Part shown: piece by piece, positions 1-9,400 of the stretch
Layout of the letters: every line of letters begins with the position of its first letter
Position numbering within the stretch: the stretch's first letter is position 1
Assembly: GCA_035709005.1 (NCBI GenBank)
Contig: DASTFB010000109.1
Span: 1 to 48,156, forward strand
DNA: 48,156 nt
Source: Candidatus Methylomirabilota bacterium
GTDB lineage: Bacteria > Methylomirabilota > Methylomirabilia > Rokubacteriales > CSP1-6
Direction: 5' to 3'
Notes under the pieces: model-generated
What the model was told of the DNA's origin: nothing
Databases searched by the model: none
What the model saw: only the letters and a program-made list of their open reading frames with translations
Translations under genes and position numbers: made by a program

Positions 1-149
1 TCCGGGTCGACGGGCAGGCGCCCGGCCCGCGCGGCCCCGCGCCCTACCGGGTCGGTGAGCACACGCACAAGGTCCTCACCGAGATCCTGGGCTACGCGCC
101 GGAGCGGATCGACGAGCTCTGCACGCTGGGGGCGATCGAGACCGGATAG
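1..149 (+). CDS. CaiB/BaiF family III CoA-transferase, C-terminal fragment
   Basis: Only the last 48 residues are in the window; the frame is open at the left edge and stops at TAG 147-149. The tail has a GEHT element followed by a VLTEILGY segment, an ERIDEL helix and an ending LGAIETG. This is the characteristic C-terminus of family III CoA-transferases (formyl-CoA, succinyl-CoA:carboxylate type). These enzymes move CoA between a donor thioester and a carboxylic acid in the cytoplasm. The catalytic Asp and the N-terminal domain lie outside the window, so the substrate cannot be inferred. It precedes a tricarboxylate-type transporter operon by 71 nt on the same strand, consistent with activation of an imported acid. 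The family call is fairly safe although the piece is short. Confidence 0.75.
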   Translation, partial: RVDGQAPGPRGPAPYRVGEHTHKVLTEILGYAPERIDELCTLGAIETG

Positions 150-220
150 GTGCTCACCACGGGTCCGGTCGGTGCCATTGCGTTTCCTTTGAACGTGGCC
201 GAGGCCCGCACGGCTGGCCG

Positions 221-700
221 GTGACTCCTGCCGACGCTCGGCCGACGCCCCCCGGACAGCGGTGGGCGGCCGCGGTGCTCACCGCGTTCGGGATCGCGGC
301 CATCGTGGCGGCCCGGCCACTACCGTTCGGCAGCATCACGCGGCCCGGCGCCGGCTTCTTCCCGTTGTGCCTGGCCATCGGGCTCACGGTGGTCTCCGCC
401 GCCATCCTCGTGCGCTCGCTGCGGTCGCCGGACGCCGAGGCCCGGGCGGCCGGTCCCTCGCGCCGAGGGCTGACGCGCGCCGGGGCCACCTTCGCCGCCC
501 TGTTCGTCTACGCGTGGGCCCTCACCGCGCTCGGGTTCGGCGTGGCCACCTTTCTGTTCCTCGCGTTCCTCTTCCGCGCCATCGAGCCGCAGCGCTGGGC
601 GGTGGCGCTCGGCGGCGCCGGGGCGACGGTCATGGCGAGCCACCTGCTCTTCCGCGTCTGGCTGGGCGTGCGGCTGCCCGTCGGCCCGTGGGGCTTCTGA
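221..700 (+). CDS. tctB: TctB: small membrane subunit of a tripartite tricarboxylate transporter
   Basis: 159 residues, with GTG as the likely start. Four hydrophobic stretches are visible: about residues 15-32, 45-65, 88-120 (two closely spaced helices) and 128-148. The segment after helix 1 carries RPGAGFFP, the usual TctB signature (G-P-G-F-P around the first loop). TctB is the poorly conserved 4-TM partner of TctA in the secondary, ion-driven TTT transporters, which use a periplasmic TctC receptor. The downstream tctA overlaps its 3' end by 13 nt, indicating translational coupling. Length is normal for the family (about 140-190). No clear Shine-Dalgarno sequence precedes the GTG, so the exact start is uncertain. 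Confidence 0.85.
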   Translation: MTPADARPTPPGQRWAAAVLTAFGIAAIVAARPLPFGSITRPGAGFFPLCLAIGLTVVSAAILVRSLRSPDAEARAAGPSRRGLTRAGATFAALFVYAWALTALGFGVATFLFLAFLFRAIEPQRWAVALGGAGATVMASHLLFRVWLGVRLPVGPWGF

Positions 701-2214
701 GCGCGCTCGTGTTCGATGCCGTCGCCTTCGGTTTCGGCGTCGCGGTGGAGCCCGGCAACCTGCTCGCCTGCTTCCTGGGAGTCTTCGTCGGCACGCTGAT
801 CGGCGTGCTGCCCGGTATCGGCCCGGTGGCCACGATGTCGCTGCTCCTGCCGGTCACGTTCGCGATGTCCCCGACGGCGGCGATCATCATGCTGGCCGGC
901 ATCTACTACGGAGCCATGTACGGCGGCTCGACCACGTCGATCCTCGTGAACATTCCCGGCGAGGCCGCCTCGGTCATCACCTGTCTCGACGGCTATCGGA
1001 TGGCGCGGCAGGGCCGCGCCGGCGCCGCCCTCGGCATCGCCGCGTTCGGTTCGTTCCTCGCCGGCACCTTCAGCGTCGTCGGCATCATGCTGCTGGCGCC
1101 GCCGCTGGCCCGGGTGGCGCTCAACTTCGGCCCGCCGGAGATCTTCGCCCTCCTCCTCATCGGCTTCACGATGGTCACCTGGCTCTCGAGCGGCTCCCGG
1201 CTGAAAGCCGTGGCCATGGCCCTGCTCGGCCTGTTCCTCGGCACCATCGGCCTCGACCCCATCACGGCGACGCCGCGCTTCACCTTCGACACGCTCGCGC
1301 TCTCCGACGGCATCGGGCTCGTCCCCATGATCATGGGACTCTTCGGCGTCGCCGAGGTGCTGGTGAACATCGAGGAGGGGATCAGGCCGGAGGTCTTCCG
1401 GCCCCGGATCCGGGGCCTGCTGCCGTCGTGGCCCGACTGGAAGGCGTCGGCCGGCCCCATCGCCCGCGGGAGCGTGCTGGGCTTCTTCCTGGGGATCTTG
1501 CCGGGCATCGGCTCGATCATCCCGACCTTCATCTCGTACGCCGTGGAGAAGCGCGTGTCGAAGCACCCCGAACGGTTCGGCACGGGCGTCATCGAGGGCG
1601 TGGCCGGCCCGGAGGCCGCCAACAACGCCGCCACCGGCGGCGCGATCATCCCGCTGCTGACGCTCGGCATCGCGCCCAACGTGGTGATGGCCGTTCTCCT
1701 CGGCGCCTTCCTGATCCAGGGAGTCCAGCCTGGGCCCCTGCTCATCGCCGAGCACCCGAGCCTCTTCTGGGGCGTCGTCGCCAGCATGTACGTCGGCAAT
1801 GTCATGCTGCTCGTGCTGAACCTGCCGCTGATCGGGCTGTGGGTGCAGCTGCTGCGGGTGCCCTACGCGATCCTCTTCCCGCTGATCCTGCTCTTCTCCG
1901 TCGTCGGCGTGTACGGCGTCGCCGAGAACATCTGGGACGTCGTCGTGATGCTGGTGTTCGGCGCGGTGGGCTACGCCATGCGTCGGCTCGCCTACGAGCC
2001 AGCGCCGCTCGTCCTCGCCTTCGTGCTCGGCCGGCTGGCCGAGGAATCGATCCGCCAGTCGCTGCTCATGTCGCGGGGCAGCTTCGCCATCCTCGTCGAG
2101 CGGCCGGTCGCCGGCTTGCTCATCGCCCTGGCCCTCGCGATCATGATCGCCCCCGCCGCCGTCGGCCGCGTCCGGAGCGTCCTCGCCTTGACCCGGTCGG
2201 CCTCGGCGGGCTAG
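688..2214 (+). CDS. tctA: TctA: large membrane subunit of a tripartite tricarboxylate transporter
   Basis: 508 residues from GTG 688. The start was chosen because the family normally begins with a short LLSAL-like stretch just before the first helix, which is what follows this GTG. The frame is open upstream of it only by chance inside tctB. About 11-12 hydrophobic segments. Two family hallmarks are visible: GVLPGIGPVATMSLLLP near residues 45-60 and a second glycine-rich loop, GILPGIGSIIPTFISYA, around residue 270, with GVAGPEAANNAATGGAIIP following. These loops form the substrate/ion site of TctA. With TctB and the receptor encoded at 5480 it makes a complete TTT system in the inner membrane. 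The substrate is unknown; carboxylates are usual. Confidence 0.93.
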   Translation: MGLLSALVFDAVAFGFGVAVEPGNLLACFLGVFVGTLIGVLPGIGPVATMSLLLPVTFAMSPTAAIIMLAGIYYGAMYGGSTTSILVNIPGEAASVITCLDGYRMARQGRAGAALGIAAFGSFLAGTFSVVGIMLLAPPLARVALNFGPPEIFALLLIGFTMVTWLSSGSRLKAVAMALLGLFLGTIGLDPITATPRFTFDTLALSDGIGLVPMIMGLFGVAEVLVNIEEGIRPEVFRPRIRGLLPSWPDWKASAGPIARGSVLGFFLGILPGIGSIIPTFISYAVEKRVSKHPERFGTGVIEGVAGPEAANNAATGGAIIPLLTLGIAPNVVMAVLLGAFLIQGVQPGPLLIAEHPSLFWGVVASMYVGNVMLLVLNLPLIGLWVQLLRVPYAILFPLILLFSVVGVYGVAENIWDVVVMLVFGAVGYAMRRLAYEPAPLVLAFVLGRLAEESIRQSLLMSRGSFAILVERPVAGLLIALALAIMIAPAAVGRVRSVLALTRSASAG

Positions 2215-2253
2215 AGTTCGGCGGGCATCCTCAGGGTCGTCTCGGGAGACTGA

Positions 2254-3444
2254 ATGCTCTTCAACCAGCCGCGCGCTCGACGCATCATGGCGGACCAGGC
2301 CCTGGACGCGCTGGTCGCGACCTCGCCCGACAACGTCACCTATGCCTCCGGCTACTGGGTCATGTCGCACTGGGCCCGCCCGGGCGGACCCCAGGTGTAT
2401 GCGGTGATTCCCGCCGCCAGCGCCGGCTCGCCGTGCGTCGTCGCCGGGTCGGGCAACCTCGATCTGGTCGTCGACGGCGAGGCCTGGGTCACCGAGGCGT
2501 ACCGCTACGGCTTCTTCGCCACGAAGACGGACGGCCCTGCGCTCTCGGACCTCGACCGCCGCTACGCGGCGCTCCTCGGCGCACCCGATTACGGCGACGC
2601 GGCCGCGGCGCTCGTGGCCGCGCTCCGCGACCGCAAGCTCGATCGCGGCCGCATCGCGATCGAGGAGACGGGCATCCAGCCCGCGCTCCTCGAGCGCGTT
2701 CGCCGCGACCTGCCGGGGGCGGAGATCGTGCCCGGCGCCCGCGTGTTCCGGCAGGTCCGCACGCTCAAGACGCCCGAGGAGATCGAGCGCCTGCGCGGCG
2801 CCGTGCGCGTGACCGAGCAGGGCATCCTGGCCGCGCTCCGCCGGGCCCGGCCCGGCGTGCCCGAGCGCGAGCTCATCGCCGAGTTCGACCGGACGGTCGT
2901 CACCGAGGGCGGCGTGCCCGTGACCTCGATGTGCATCGGCAGCGGCCCGCGCAGCGCGCTGTCGAACTGCCAGGCGGGCGAGCGCCGTCTCGCCTCCGGC
3001 GAGGTGATCCGGTTCGACGGCGGCGTGCGGTTCAAGTGGTACCGGTCCGACATCGCCCGCATCGCCGCCCTGGGCGACCCCGGCGAGCGCGCCCGGCGCT
3101 ACTACGCCGCCCTTCGCGCCGGCGCCGAGCGCGCGATCGAGGCCATCAAGCCCGGCGTGCGCACGGCGGAGATCTTCCGGCTGGCCATGGACACCGTGCG
3201 CCGCGAGGGCATCCCCCACTACGAGCGCGGCCACGTGGGCCACGGCATCGGCATCAACAACTACGACGCCCCCGACCTCGCCCCGACATCCGACGAGGTC
3301 ATCGAGGAGGGGATGGTTCTGTGCGTCGAGACGCCCTACTACGAGCTGGGCTGGGCGGGGTTGCAGCTGGAGAACACGCTCGTCGTGCGCGCGCACGGCG
3401 CCGAGCCCCTCATGACGCTCGGCAACGAGCTACGCATCCTGTGA
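2254..3444 (+). CDS. M24 family metallopeptidase (Xaa-Pro peptidase / creatinase-like)
   Basis: 396 residues with the two-domain M24 layout: an N-terminal creatinase-like domain (about 1-150) and a C-terminal pita-bread domain (about 165-390). All five metal ligands can be seen: Asp in RFDGG, Asp in YRSDIAR, His in GHVGHGIGINN, Glu in LCVETPYYE, and Glu in QLENTLVV. It should therefore be an active dinuclear metallohydrolase acting on an X-Pro bond or a creatine-like amide. It starts with ATG 39 nt after tctA and has no signal peptide, so it is cytoplasmic. Its place between the TTT membrane genes and the TTT receptor suggests that it processes the imported compound. The substrate cannot be read from sequence; creatinase, ectoine-hydrolase-like and prolidase activities all occur in this family. 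Confidence 0.88.
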   Translation: MLFNQPRARRIMADQALDALVATSPDNVTYASGYWVMSHWARPGGPQVYAVIPAASAGSPCVVAGSGNLDLVVDGEAWVTEAYRYGFFATKTDGPALSDLDRRYAALLGAPDYGDAAAALVAALRDRKLDRGRIAIEETGIQPALLERVRRDLPGAEIVPGARVFRQVRTLKTPEEIERLRGAVRVTEQGILAALRRARPGVPERELIAEFDRTVVTEGGVPVTSMCIGSGPRSALSNCQAGERRLASGEVIRFDGGVRFKWYRSDIARIAALGDPGERARRYYAALRAGAERAIEAIKPGVRTAEIFRLAMDTVRREGIPHYERGHVGHGIGINNYDAPDLAPTSDEVIEEGMVLCVETPYYELGWAGLQLENTLVVRAHGAEPLMTLGNELRIL

Positions 3445-3496
3445 GCGCCGCGGGCCCGACGATCCCCGGCGACGCCGGCCGCCCCGGCCGGTAAGG

Positions 3497-4465
3497 GTGG
3501 CCTCGCTCGGCGTCGCTTTCGACGGTCGCAACCCGCTCGACGTCCTGCAGGAGCAGGCGCGCGCGGCGGAGATGGCGGGCGCCAGCACGTTGTGGATGTC
3601 GAGCCACCTGTTCCTCCGCGACCCCTTCACGATGGCCGCCCTCGTGCTGGAGGCCACGCAAACGCCGCGCGTGGCGTTGATGGCCGTGAGCCCCCACGCC
3701 GTGCATCCCGTGCACATCGCCATGGCGGCGGCCACCCTCGACGAGCTGGCGCCGGGCCGCGTCGTGCTCTGCCTGGGCACGGGCGCGCCCGGCGATCTCG
3801 CCGACGCCGGCGTGGAGCCCCGTCGGCCGCTGCGCATGCTCGCGGAAGCCGTCGAGGCTGTCCGCCTGCTGCTCTCCGGCGAGCCCGCCAGGTACGCCGG
3901 CGAGCTGGTACGGCTCCGCGGCCGTCGGATGGGGACCGGTCGGCACGCGATCCCCGTGTTTCTCGCCGCCTCGCACCCGCGCTCGCTGGAGCTGGCGGGA
4001 CGGATCGCCGACGGCGTCGTTCTGTCCACGGCCTCGTCGGTGGAGTTCGTGCGCTGGTGCCTGGAGCACGTCGAGCGGGGCGCCCGCGGCCGCCGCCTGG
4101 TCTGCGCGGGACTGGTCTATGCGACGGCCGCGGACCGCCCGGCCGACGCGCTCGGCCGCTTCCGGCGCCAGCTCGCCATCACGCTCCGCGCGCCCCACCA
4201 TGCGAGAAACCTGGAGCTGGCGGGCGCCAAGCTCGACCAGCCGGCCGTGCGCGAGGCGCTCGCGCGGGAAGACTGGGCCGCCGTCGAGGCGCTCGTCACC
4301 GACGAGACCGTGCGGCGTCACACCGCCTGCGGCACGCCGCAGGAGATGCGCGCCCGCCTCGCCGCCTACCGCGCCGCCGGCCTGGACGAGATCGTGCTCG
4401 CCGGCCTCTACGAACCCGAGGAGACGCGGCGGAGCGCGGCCGCCGCGCTCGATGGCGAGACCTGA
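3497..4465 (+). CDS. LLM-class flavin-dependent oxidoreductase (first copy)
   Basis: 322 residues from GTG 3497. The fold is the luciferase-like TIM barrel: an N-terminal strand LGVAFDGR, the helix AARAAEMAGASTLWMSSHL, then LDELAPGRVVLCLGTG. The LAPGRVVLCLGTG segment corresponds to the phosphate/isoalloxazine contact found in F420- and FMN-dependent members. It would oxidise or reduce a small organic molecule using FMNH2 or F420. Only 4 nt separate it from a second LLM gene, so the two are likely co-translated paralogues. The family is known to act on sulfonates, nitrilotriacetate, alkanes and F420 substrates, but the sequence does not discriminate among these. The sequence is shorter and more diverged than the next gene. 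Confidence 0.82.
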   Translation: MASLGVAFDGRNPLDVLQEQARAAEMAGASTLWMSSHLFLRDPFTMAALVLEATQTPRVALMAVSPHAVHPVHIAMAAATLDELAPGRVVLCLGTGAPGDLADAGVEPRRPLRMLAEAVEAVRLLLSGEPARYAGELVRLRGRRMGTGRHAIPVFLAASHPRSLELAGRIADGVVLSTASSVEFVRWCLEHVERGARGRRLVCAGLVYATAADRPADALGRFRRQLAITLRAPHHARNLELAGAKLDQPAVREALAREDWAAVEALVTDETVRRHTACGTPQEMRARLAAYRAAGLDEIVLAGLYEPEETRRSAAAALDGET

Positions 4466-4469
4466 CACG

Positions 4470-5483
4470 ATGCGGGTGAGCGTGCAGCTGCCCACGTGCA
4501 CCGAGGGACTCGTGAACCCCATCCCCTTCGCGACGGCGCCCGCCGACCTCGTCCGGTTGGCGCAGGCCGCCGAGCGGCTCGGCTACGACGGCGTGTGGGG
4601 CAACGACCACGTCACGGCCGCGCCCTACGTCCGCGAGCACTGGAGCGTACCGCCCAACTTCTACGAGGTGCTCGTCACCCTGGCCACGGTCGGCGCCCAC
4701 ACGCGGCGCGTGCACCTCGGCACGGCCGTCATCGTGCTGCCGCTGCGCGACCCCGTGCTGCTGGCCAAGCAGGTGGCCACGCTGGACCGCATGACGGGCG
4801 GACGCGTCATCCTCGGCGTCGGCCTCGGCGCCTACCGCGAGGAGTTCGAGGCCCAGTGGCCGCGGCGGCGCGACGTGCGGCGGGGCGACCTGCTCGACGA
4901 GGGGCTCGCCGCGCTGCGCGCGCTCTTCACCGAGCGCGAGGCCTCGTACGCCGGCCGGCACGTGGCGTTCGAGCGCGTGGAGATGTTCCCCAAGCCGGTG
5001 CAGGAGCCGCTGCCGATCTACGTGGGCGGCCACAACGAGCAGGCGGTCGCCCGCGCCGCGCGGCTCGGCCAGGGCTGGCTGCCCGGCTGGCGCCCCTTCG
5101 ACGAGATCCGACAGCGCACGGCGCTGCTTCGCCGGCTGGCCGCCGAGGCCGGCCGCGACCCGAAGGCGATCGAGGCCGCCGTGCAGTTCACCGTCATGCT
5201 CGGCCGGACTCCGGAGGAGGCCGCCGCCCGCTACCGGAAGACGGGCATGGTCCAGCACCGCCGCTCGCTCGCGCACACCGGCCGCGATCCGGCGCTGGCC
5301 GAAGCCAACAATCTGATCGGCAGCCCGTCCAGCCTGCTCGACATGCTTCCCGTCCTCGCCGGGGCCGGCGTCGATCACCTTTGCGCGCTGCAGTTCCCCC
5401 ACGACTCGGTCACCGAGATGCTCGAGCAGATGGAGTGGTTCGCCCGCGACGTCGTCCGCATCTTCACAGGGAGGAAACCATGA
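4470..5483 (+). CDS. LLM-class flavin-dependent oxidoreductase (second copy)
   Basis: 337 residues from ATG 4470; upstream in-frame sequence belongs to the preceding gene. Classic luciferase-like monooxygenase features: AERLGYDGVWGNDHV near residue 40, LGTAVIVLPLRDPVLLAKQVATLD near 85, and GGRVILGVGLGAYREEFE near 110. A C-terminal IYVGGHNEQAVARAARLGQGWLPG segment is the usual phosphate-binding loop region. It is closer to the family consensus than its neighbour. It overlaps tctC in an ATGA junction, which ties the oxidoreductase and the periplasmic receptor translationally. An F420 or FMN cofactor is equally possible. The context suggests oxidative cleavage of the compound imported by the TTT system. 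Confidence 0.88.
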   Translation: MRVSVQLPTCTEGLVNPIPFATAPADLVRLAQAAERLGYDGVWGNDHVTAAPYVREHWSVPPNFYEVLVTLATVGAHTRRVHLGTAVIVLPLRDPVLLAKQVATLDRMTGGRVILGVGLGAYREEFEAQWPRRRDVRRGDLLDEGLAALRALFTEREASYAGRHVAFERVEMFPKPVQEPLPIYVGGHNEQAVARAARLGQGWLPGWRPFDEIRQRTALLRRLAAEAGRDPKAIEAAVQFTVMLGRTPEEAAARYRKTGMVQHRRSLAHTGRDPALAEANNLIGSPSSLLDMLPVLAGAGVDHLCALQFPHDSVTEMLEQMEWFARDVVRIFTGRKP

Positions 5484-6463
5484 GGCCTTCGTCCGTGATC
5501 CGTGCTCTCGTCGTCGTCGCCGCGCTGTCCACCCTGGCCGGCCTGGCCGCCGACGGCGTCGGCGCCGCCGACTACCCTACGCGCGAGGTGGAGCTGGTCG
5601 TATCCTTCCCGGCCGGCGGTCCGGCCGACAGCGGCGCCCGCGTCCTCGCTCCGCTGCTGTCCTCGATCCTCAAGCAGCCCGTCGTGGTGGTGAACAAGCC
5701 TGGCGGCGGCGGCGCGGTCGGCGCCGACTACGCCGCCAAGGCCAAGCCCGACGGTCACACGGTGTACTCCTCCACCAACTCCGTGCAGACGATCGCCCCG
5801 CAGCTCAAGAAGCTGCCGTACAAGCCCTCCGATTTCACGCCGCTCGGCGCCTTCGCGGCCGACCTCGGCGTCATCACCGTGCGCAACACCTCGCCGGCCA
5901 AGACCCTGGACGAGTTCGTGGAGTACGCGAAGAAGAATCCCGGCAAGCTCAACTACGGCTCCGCCGGCTACGGCACCGTCTCGTTCTTCACGATGGAGAT
6001 GTTCAAGATGGCCTACGGCCTCGATCTCGTCCACGTGCCGTTCCAGGGCACGGGTCCGGTCAAGACGGCCATCATGGGTGGCCACGTGGGCATCGCCACC
6101 AGCGGCTTCGGCTCGCTCTCGCCGCTCATTCGCTCCGGCGACCTGGTGGCGCTGGTGACGACGTCGCCGACTCGGCTGAAGGATCTTCCCAACGTCCCGA
6201 CCATGGCCGAGAAGGGCTTCCCCGACGCTTCGCTGAACATCTGGCTCGGCCTTTTTGTCCCGGCGCGGACGCCCCAACCCATCGTCGACACGCTGGTGAA
6301 AGCCCTCGCCCAGGCGGCCAAGGACCCGGCGCTGGCCGCCGGCCTCCAGAAGGCGGGGATGCACCTGGACTACCGCGACCCGGCCGCGACGCGGAAGCTG
6401 CTCGAGAGCGAGACCGCCGGTGTGGCCAAGGTCATCGAGAAGCTGAAGCTGCCGAAGGAGTAG
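5480..6463 (+). CDS. tctC: TctC/Bug family periplasmic receptor of the TTT system
   Basis: 327 residues from ATG 5480, with a strong ribosome site (GGGAGGAAACC) and an ATGA overlap with the preceding oxidoreductase. The N-terminus is a Sec signal peptide (hydrophobic residues 7-27, cleavage near GVGAAD). The mature protein starts ADYPTREVELVVSFPAGGPAD, the standard Bug-family opening that forms the carboxylate-binding loop. Later NKPGGGGAVGADYAAKAKPDG and HVPFQGTGPVKTAIMGGHV also match the family. Two aspartate or water-bridge loops normally hold a carboxylate ligand. It completes the TTT transporter encoded at 221-2214, with the intervening enzymes acting on the ligand. Length is normal. Confidence 0.93.
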   Translation: MRPSSVIRALVVVAALSTLAGLAADGVGAADYPTREVELVVSFPAGGPADSGARVLAPLLSSILKQPVVVVNKPGGGGAVGADYAAKAKPDGHTVYSSTNSVQTIAPQLKKLPYKPSDFTPLGAFAADLGVITVRNTSPAKTLDEFVEYAKKNPGKLNYGSAGYGTVSFFTMEMFKMAYGLDLVHVPFQGTGPVKTAIMGGHVGIATSGFGSLSPLIRSGDLVALVTTSPTRLKDLPNVPTMAEKGFPDASLNIWLGLFVPARTPQPIVDTLVKALAQAAKDPALAAGLQKAGMHLDYRDPAATRKLLESETAGVAKVIEKLKLPKE

Positions 6464-6490
6464 CCGGGTTGGCGCAGCCGGGTAGGCTAC
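6460..6490. terminator. Candidate bidirectional terminator between convergent genes
   Basis: GTAGCC (6460-6465) is the inverse complement of GGCTAC (6485-6490), with a further GGC-GCA-GCC mini-stem in the loop. The stop codons of both flanking genes lie inside the stem. There is no clear U tract, so it could act only as a 3'-end stabiliser. Confidence 0.4.
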
Positions 6491-9400
6491 GCTCCGAGCT
6501 CGTCCAGCAGCGCCTTGGCCGTACGGAGATCCTGGGTGTCGAAACCCTCGGTGAACCAGCCGTAGACGTCGGCGAGCGCGTGCCGGGCATCCTGATGCCG
6601 GCCCTCGTCGCGCCACAGGCGGGCGAGGCTCGTCGCCGCGCGTAGCTCCAGCGACTTGAGCTCCTGACGGCGCGCGAGCTCGACGGCGCGCTGAAAGCAG
6701 CGCGCGGCGTCATCGGGGGCCCGGGGGGCGAGACGCCGCCGCAGCTCGCCTTCCACCCGGCTGACCTCGGCGCTGTAGAGCCCGCAGTTCTCGGGGTCCC
6801 CCTGCGCGGCCAGCGCCTGCAGCCCCTGCGCGGGGGCATCGGCCTCACCGTACAACGAGGCGATGATGCACCCGCTCATCACGTAACGCCAGGTCCGCAT
6901 GAACCCCTGGGCCGCCCGCTCGCGCTGCAGCACGTCCAGCGTCGCCACGTCGGGGCGATCGCCGCGGGCGGCATGCATGAGTACCGCGTGATCGATGGCG
7001 CGGGCGCGGAAGCCGTGCGTGTCGATGATGGCCGTGCACCGATCACCGGCCGCGAGGGCGGCCAGTCGATCGCCGCGCAGATGGAGGATCGCGGTCACGA
7101 AGTTCAGCGTCATGGTGGAGGTCATCGCGTGGCCCAGCGCATCCGCCAGGCGCGACGCCTCGTGCGCCGCGGCCAGGGCGCGCTCGGGGTACCCGAGGCT
7201 CCAGTGGCCCAGGGCCAGGTGGTAGCGACAGCAGGTGCCCGGATCATGGCCGCCGTACAGCGAAGCGAAGGAGCCGTGGCGCTCGCGGTCGTACAGGGCG
7301 ATGCCGCGCTCCAGGTGGGGCAGGGCCCGGCGCACTTCCCCCATCGACACCAGCGTCGGCCACAGCGTGTGGTGGGCCTCGAGGAGTTGTCCCACGTCCG
7401 TCCCCCGACGGGCGATGTCGAGCAATCGCTCGCCGGCCTCGAGGGCGGATGGGTAGGCGGCCCGGGTGAACTGGACATACCAGAGCCCCCACAGGACGGG
7501 AAAGCGGCGGGACGCATCGTCCAGCCGGTCCACCAGCGCGAGGGCGGCCCGGTACGACGTCTCCACCGGCGGCGACGGTGGCCCGTGCATCGCGATGAGC
7601 GGGGCGCCCAGAGCGATCCGCACGTCGAGGGCGGCGGACAGCGTCTCCCGGGTCTCGGGAAGCTCGGCCAGGAGGGCCAGGGCGCGCTCCAGGAACTCGA
7701 TGGCCTCCCGGTTCGCGGAGCGCGCGACCGCCTTCGTCCCAGCCTCGCGTAGATAGCGAACGGCTTTGTCGGGGATGGCGGCTCGCTCGGCGTGATGCGC
7801 AAGCAACTCGGCGTGTTCGCCGAGACGGTCGGCATAGAGTCGCTCGAGGGTCTCGAGGATCGTGGCGTGCAGGGCCCGGCGCCGCTCCTGCAGCACGCCG
7901 CCGTAGGCGACCTCGTGGGTGAGGGCGTGCTTGAAGGTGTACTCGAGGTCGGGAAATAGTCGCGCCTCGTAGAGCAGCTCCGCCGTCTGCAGCTCGTCGA
8001 GGGCCGCGTCCAGCGCGTCCTCTGCCATCTCGGCGACGGTGGTGAGCAGGGCCACCGGCACGTCTTTGCCCACGACGGCGGCGGCCTGAAGGAGGCGCTT
8101 GAGCTCGGGTCGCAGGCGATCGATGCGCGCGGCGAGGATGGCCTGCACGGTCGCCGGCACCTGGATAGTCGCCGCCGGGCGCGCCAGGCGGTAGGCGCCG
8201 GCCTCCCCCACCAGCGCGCCCGTCTCCACGAGCGTCCGCACGCTCTCCTCCAGGAAGAGCGGGTTGCCCTCCGTCCGCGTGATGAGCAGCGGGGCCAGGG
8301 GGGCGGTGGACGGGTCGGCGCCGAGCAGGGTGCGCAGCAATGCATCCGCGCTCTCCGGCGGCAGGGGGTCGATGCGGAGCTGGCGGTAGTAGGTCTTGCT
8401 GCCCCAGCCGTGACGGTACTCCGGCCGATAGTTGACGGCGAGGAGGACGGGCGCGCTGCCCAGGCTCTCGGCCAGGCTGTCGAGCACGGCCTGGGTCTCG
8501 GCGTCGATCCAGTGCAGATCCTCGAAGACGAGCAGCAGGGGCTGCACCTGGCTCTCGCGCAGCAGCACCCGCTTGACGCTCTCCAGGGCGCGCCGGCGGC
8601 GCTGGGGCGGCTCCAGCGCGAGAAACGCCTGCCCGGGCTCGGGGACGTCGAGAATCCACAGCATCGCCGGCACCGTGTCCTCGAGCGCCCGATCCAGGGT
8701 GAGGAGCGTGCCCGTCACCTTCGCGCGGATGGCGCGCAGGTCGTCCCGGTCGTCGATGTGGAAGTAGCCGCGCAGCAGCTCGGCCACCGGGAGGAACGGC
8801 GTGGCCTTGCCATAGGACACCGAGCTCGCCTCGAGCACGCGCCAGCCACCGGCCGGCACGTGGTGCGAGTGGAGGAACTCGTAGAAGAGCCGTGACTTGC
8901 CCACGCCCGCCTCGCCGACGACCGCGACGAGCTGGCCCCGTCCCTGCCGGGCCTGGGCGGCGGCCTGCCGGATCTGGTCCATCTCGGCGTCGCGACCCAC
9001 GAAGCGGCTGAAGCCGCGGGCCCGCGCCGCCTGCAGGCGGGTCCGGACGGCAGCGGCGCCCGTGAGCTCGAACACCTCGACCGGCGCGGCGAGGCCCTTG
9101 ACGGGGATCGGCCCGAGCGGCCGGACCTGCACGAACTCCTCGGCCAGGCGCAACGTCTCGGCGGTGAGCCGCGTGGTGGCCGCCGGCGCGAGCTGCTCCA
9201 TGCGCGCGGCCAGATGCGTGGTCTGCCCAACGGCGGTGTAGTCCATGTGGAGGTCGTTCCCCACCGAGCGGACCACCACGTCGCCCGAGTTCAGACCGAC
9301 GCGGATCTGCACCTCGACGCCGTGGGTGCGCCGCACCTCCTCGGCGTAGCGGCGGATCGTCTCGTGCATGCGGAGCGCCGCGTAGCAGGCCCGCACCGCA

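Noticed and set aside
508-3396. Long minus-strand open frame (962 codons) opposite tctB, tctA and the peptidase
   Set aside because: Antisense shadow caused by the high GC content: rich in His/Arg/Asp/Glu, no family pattern, while the plus-strand frames are clear family members.
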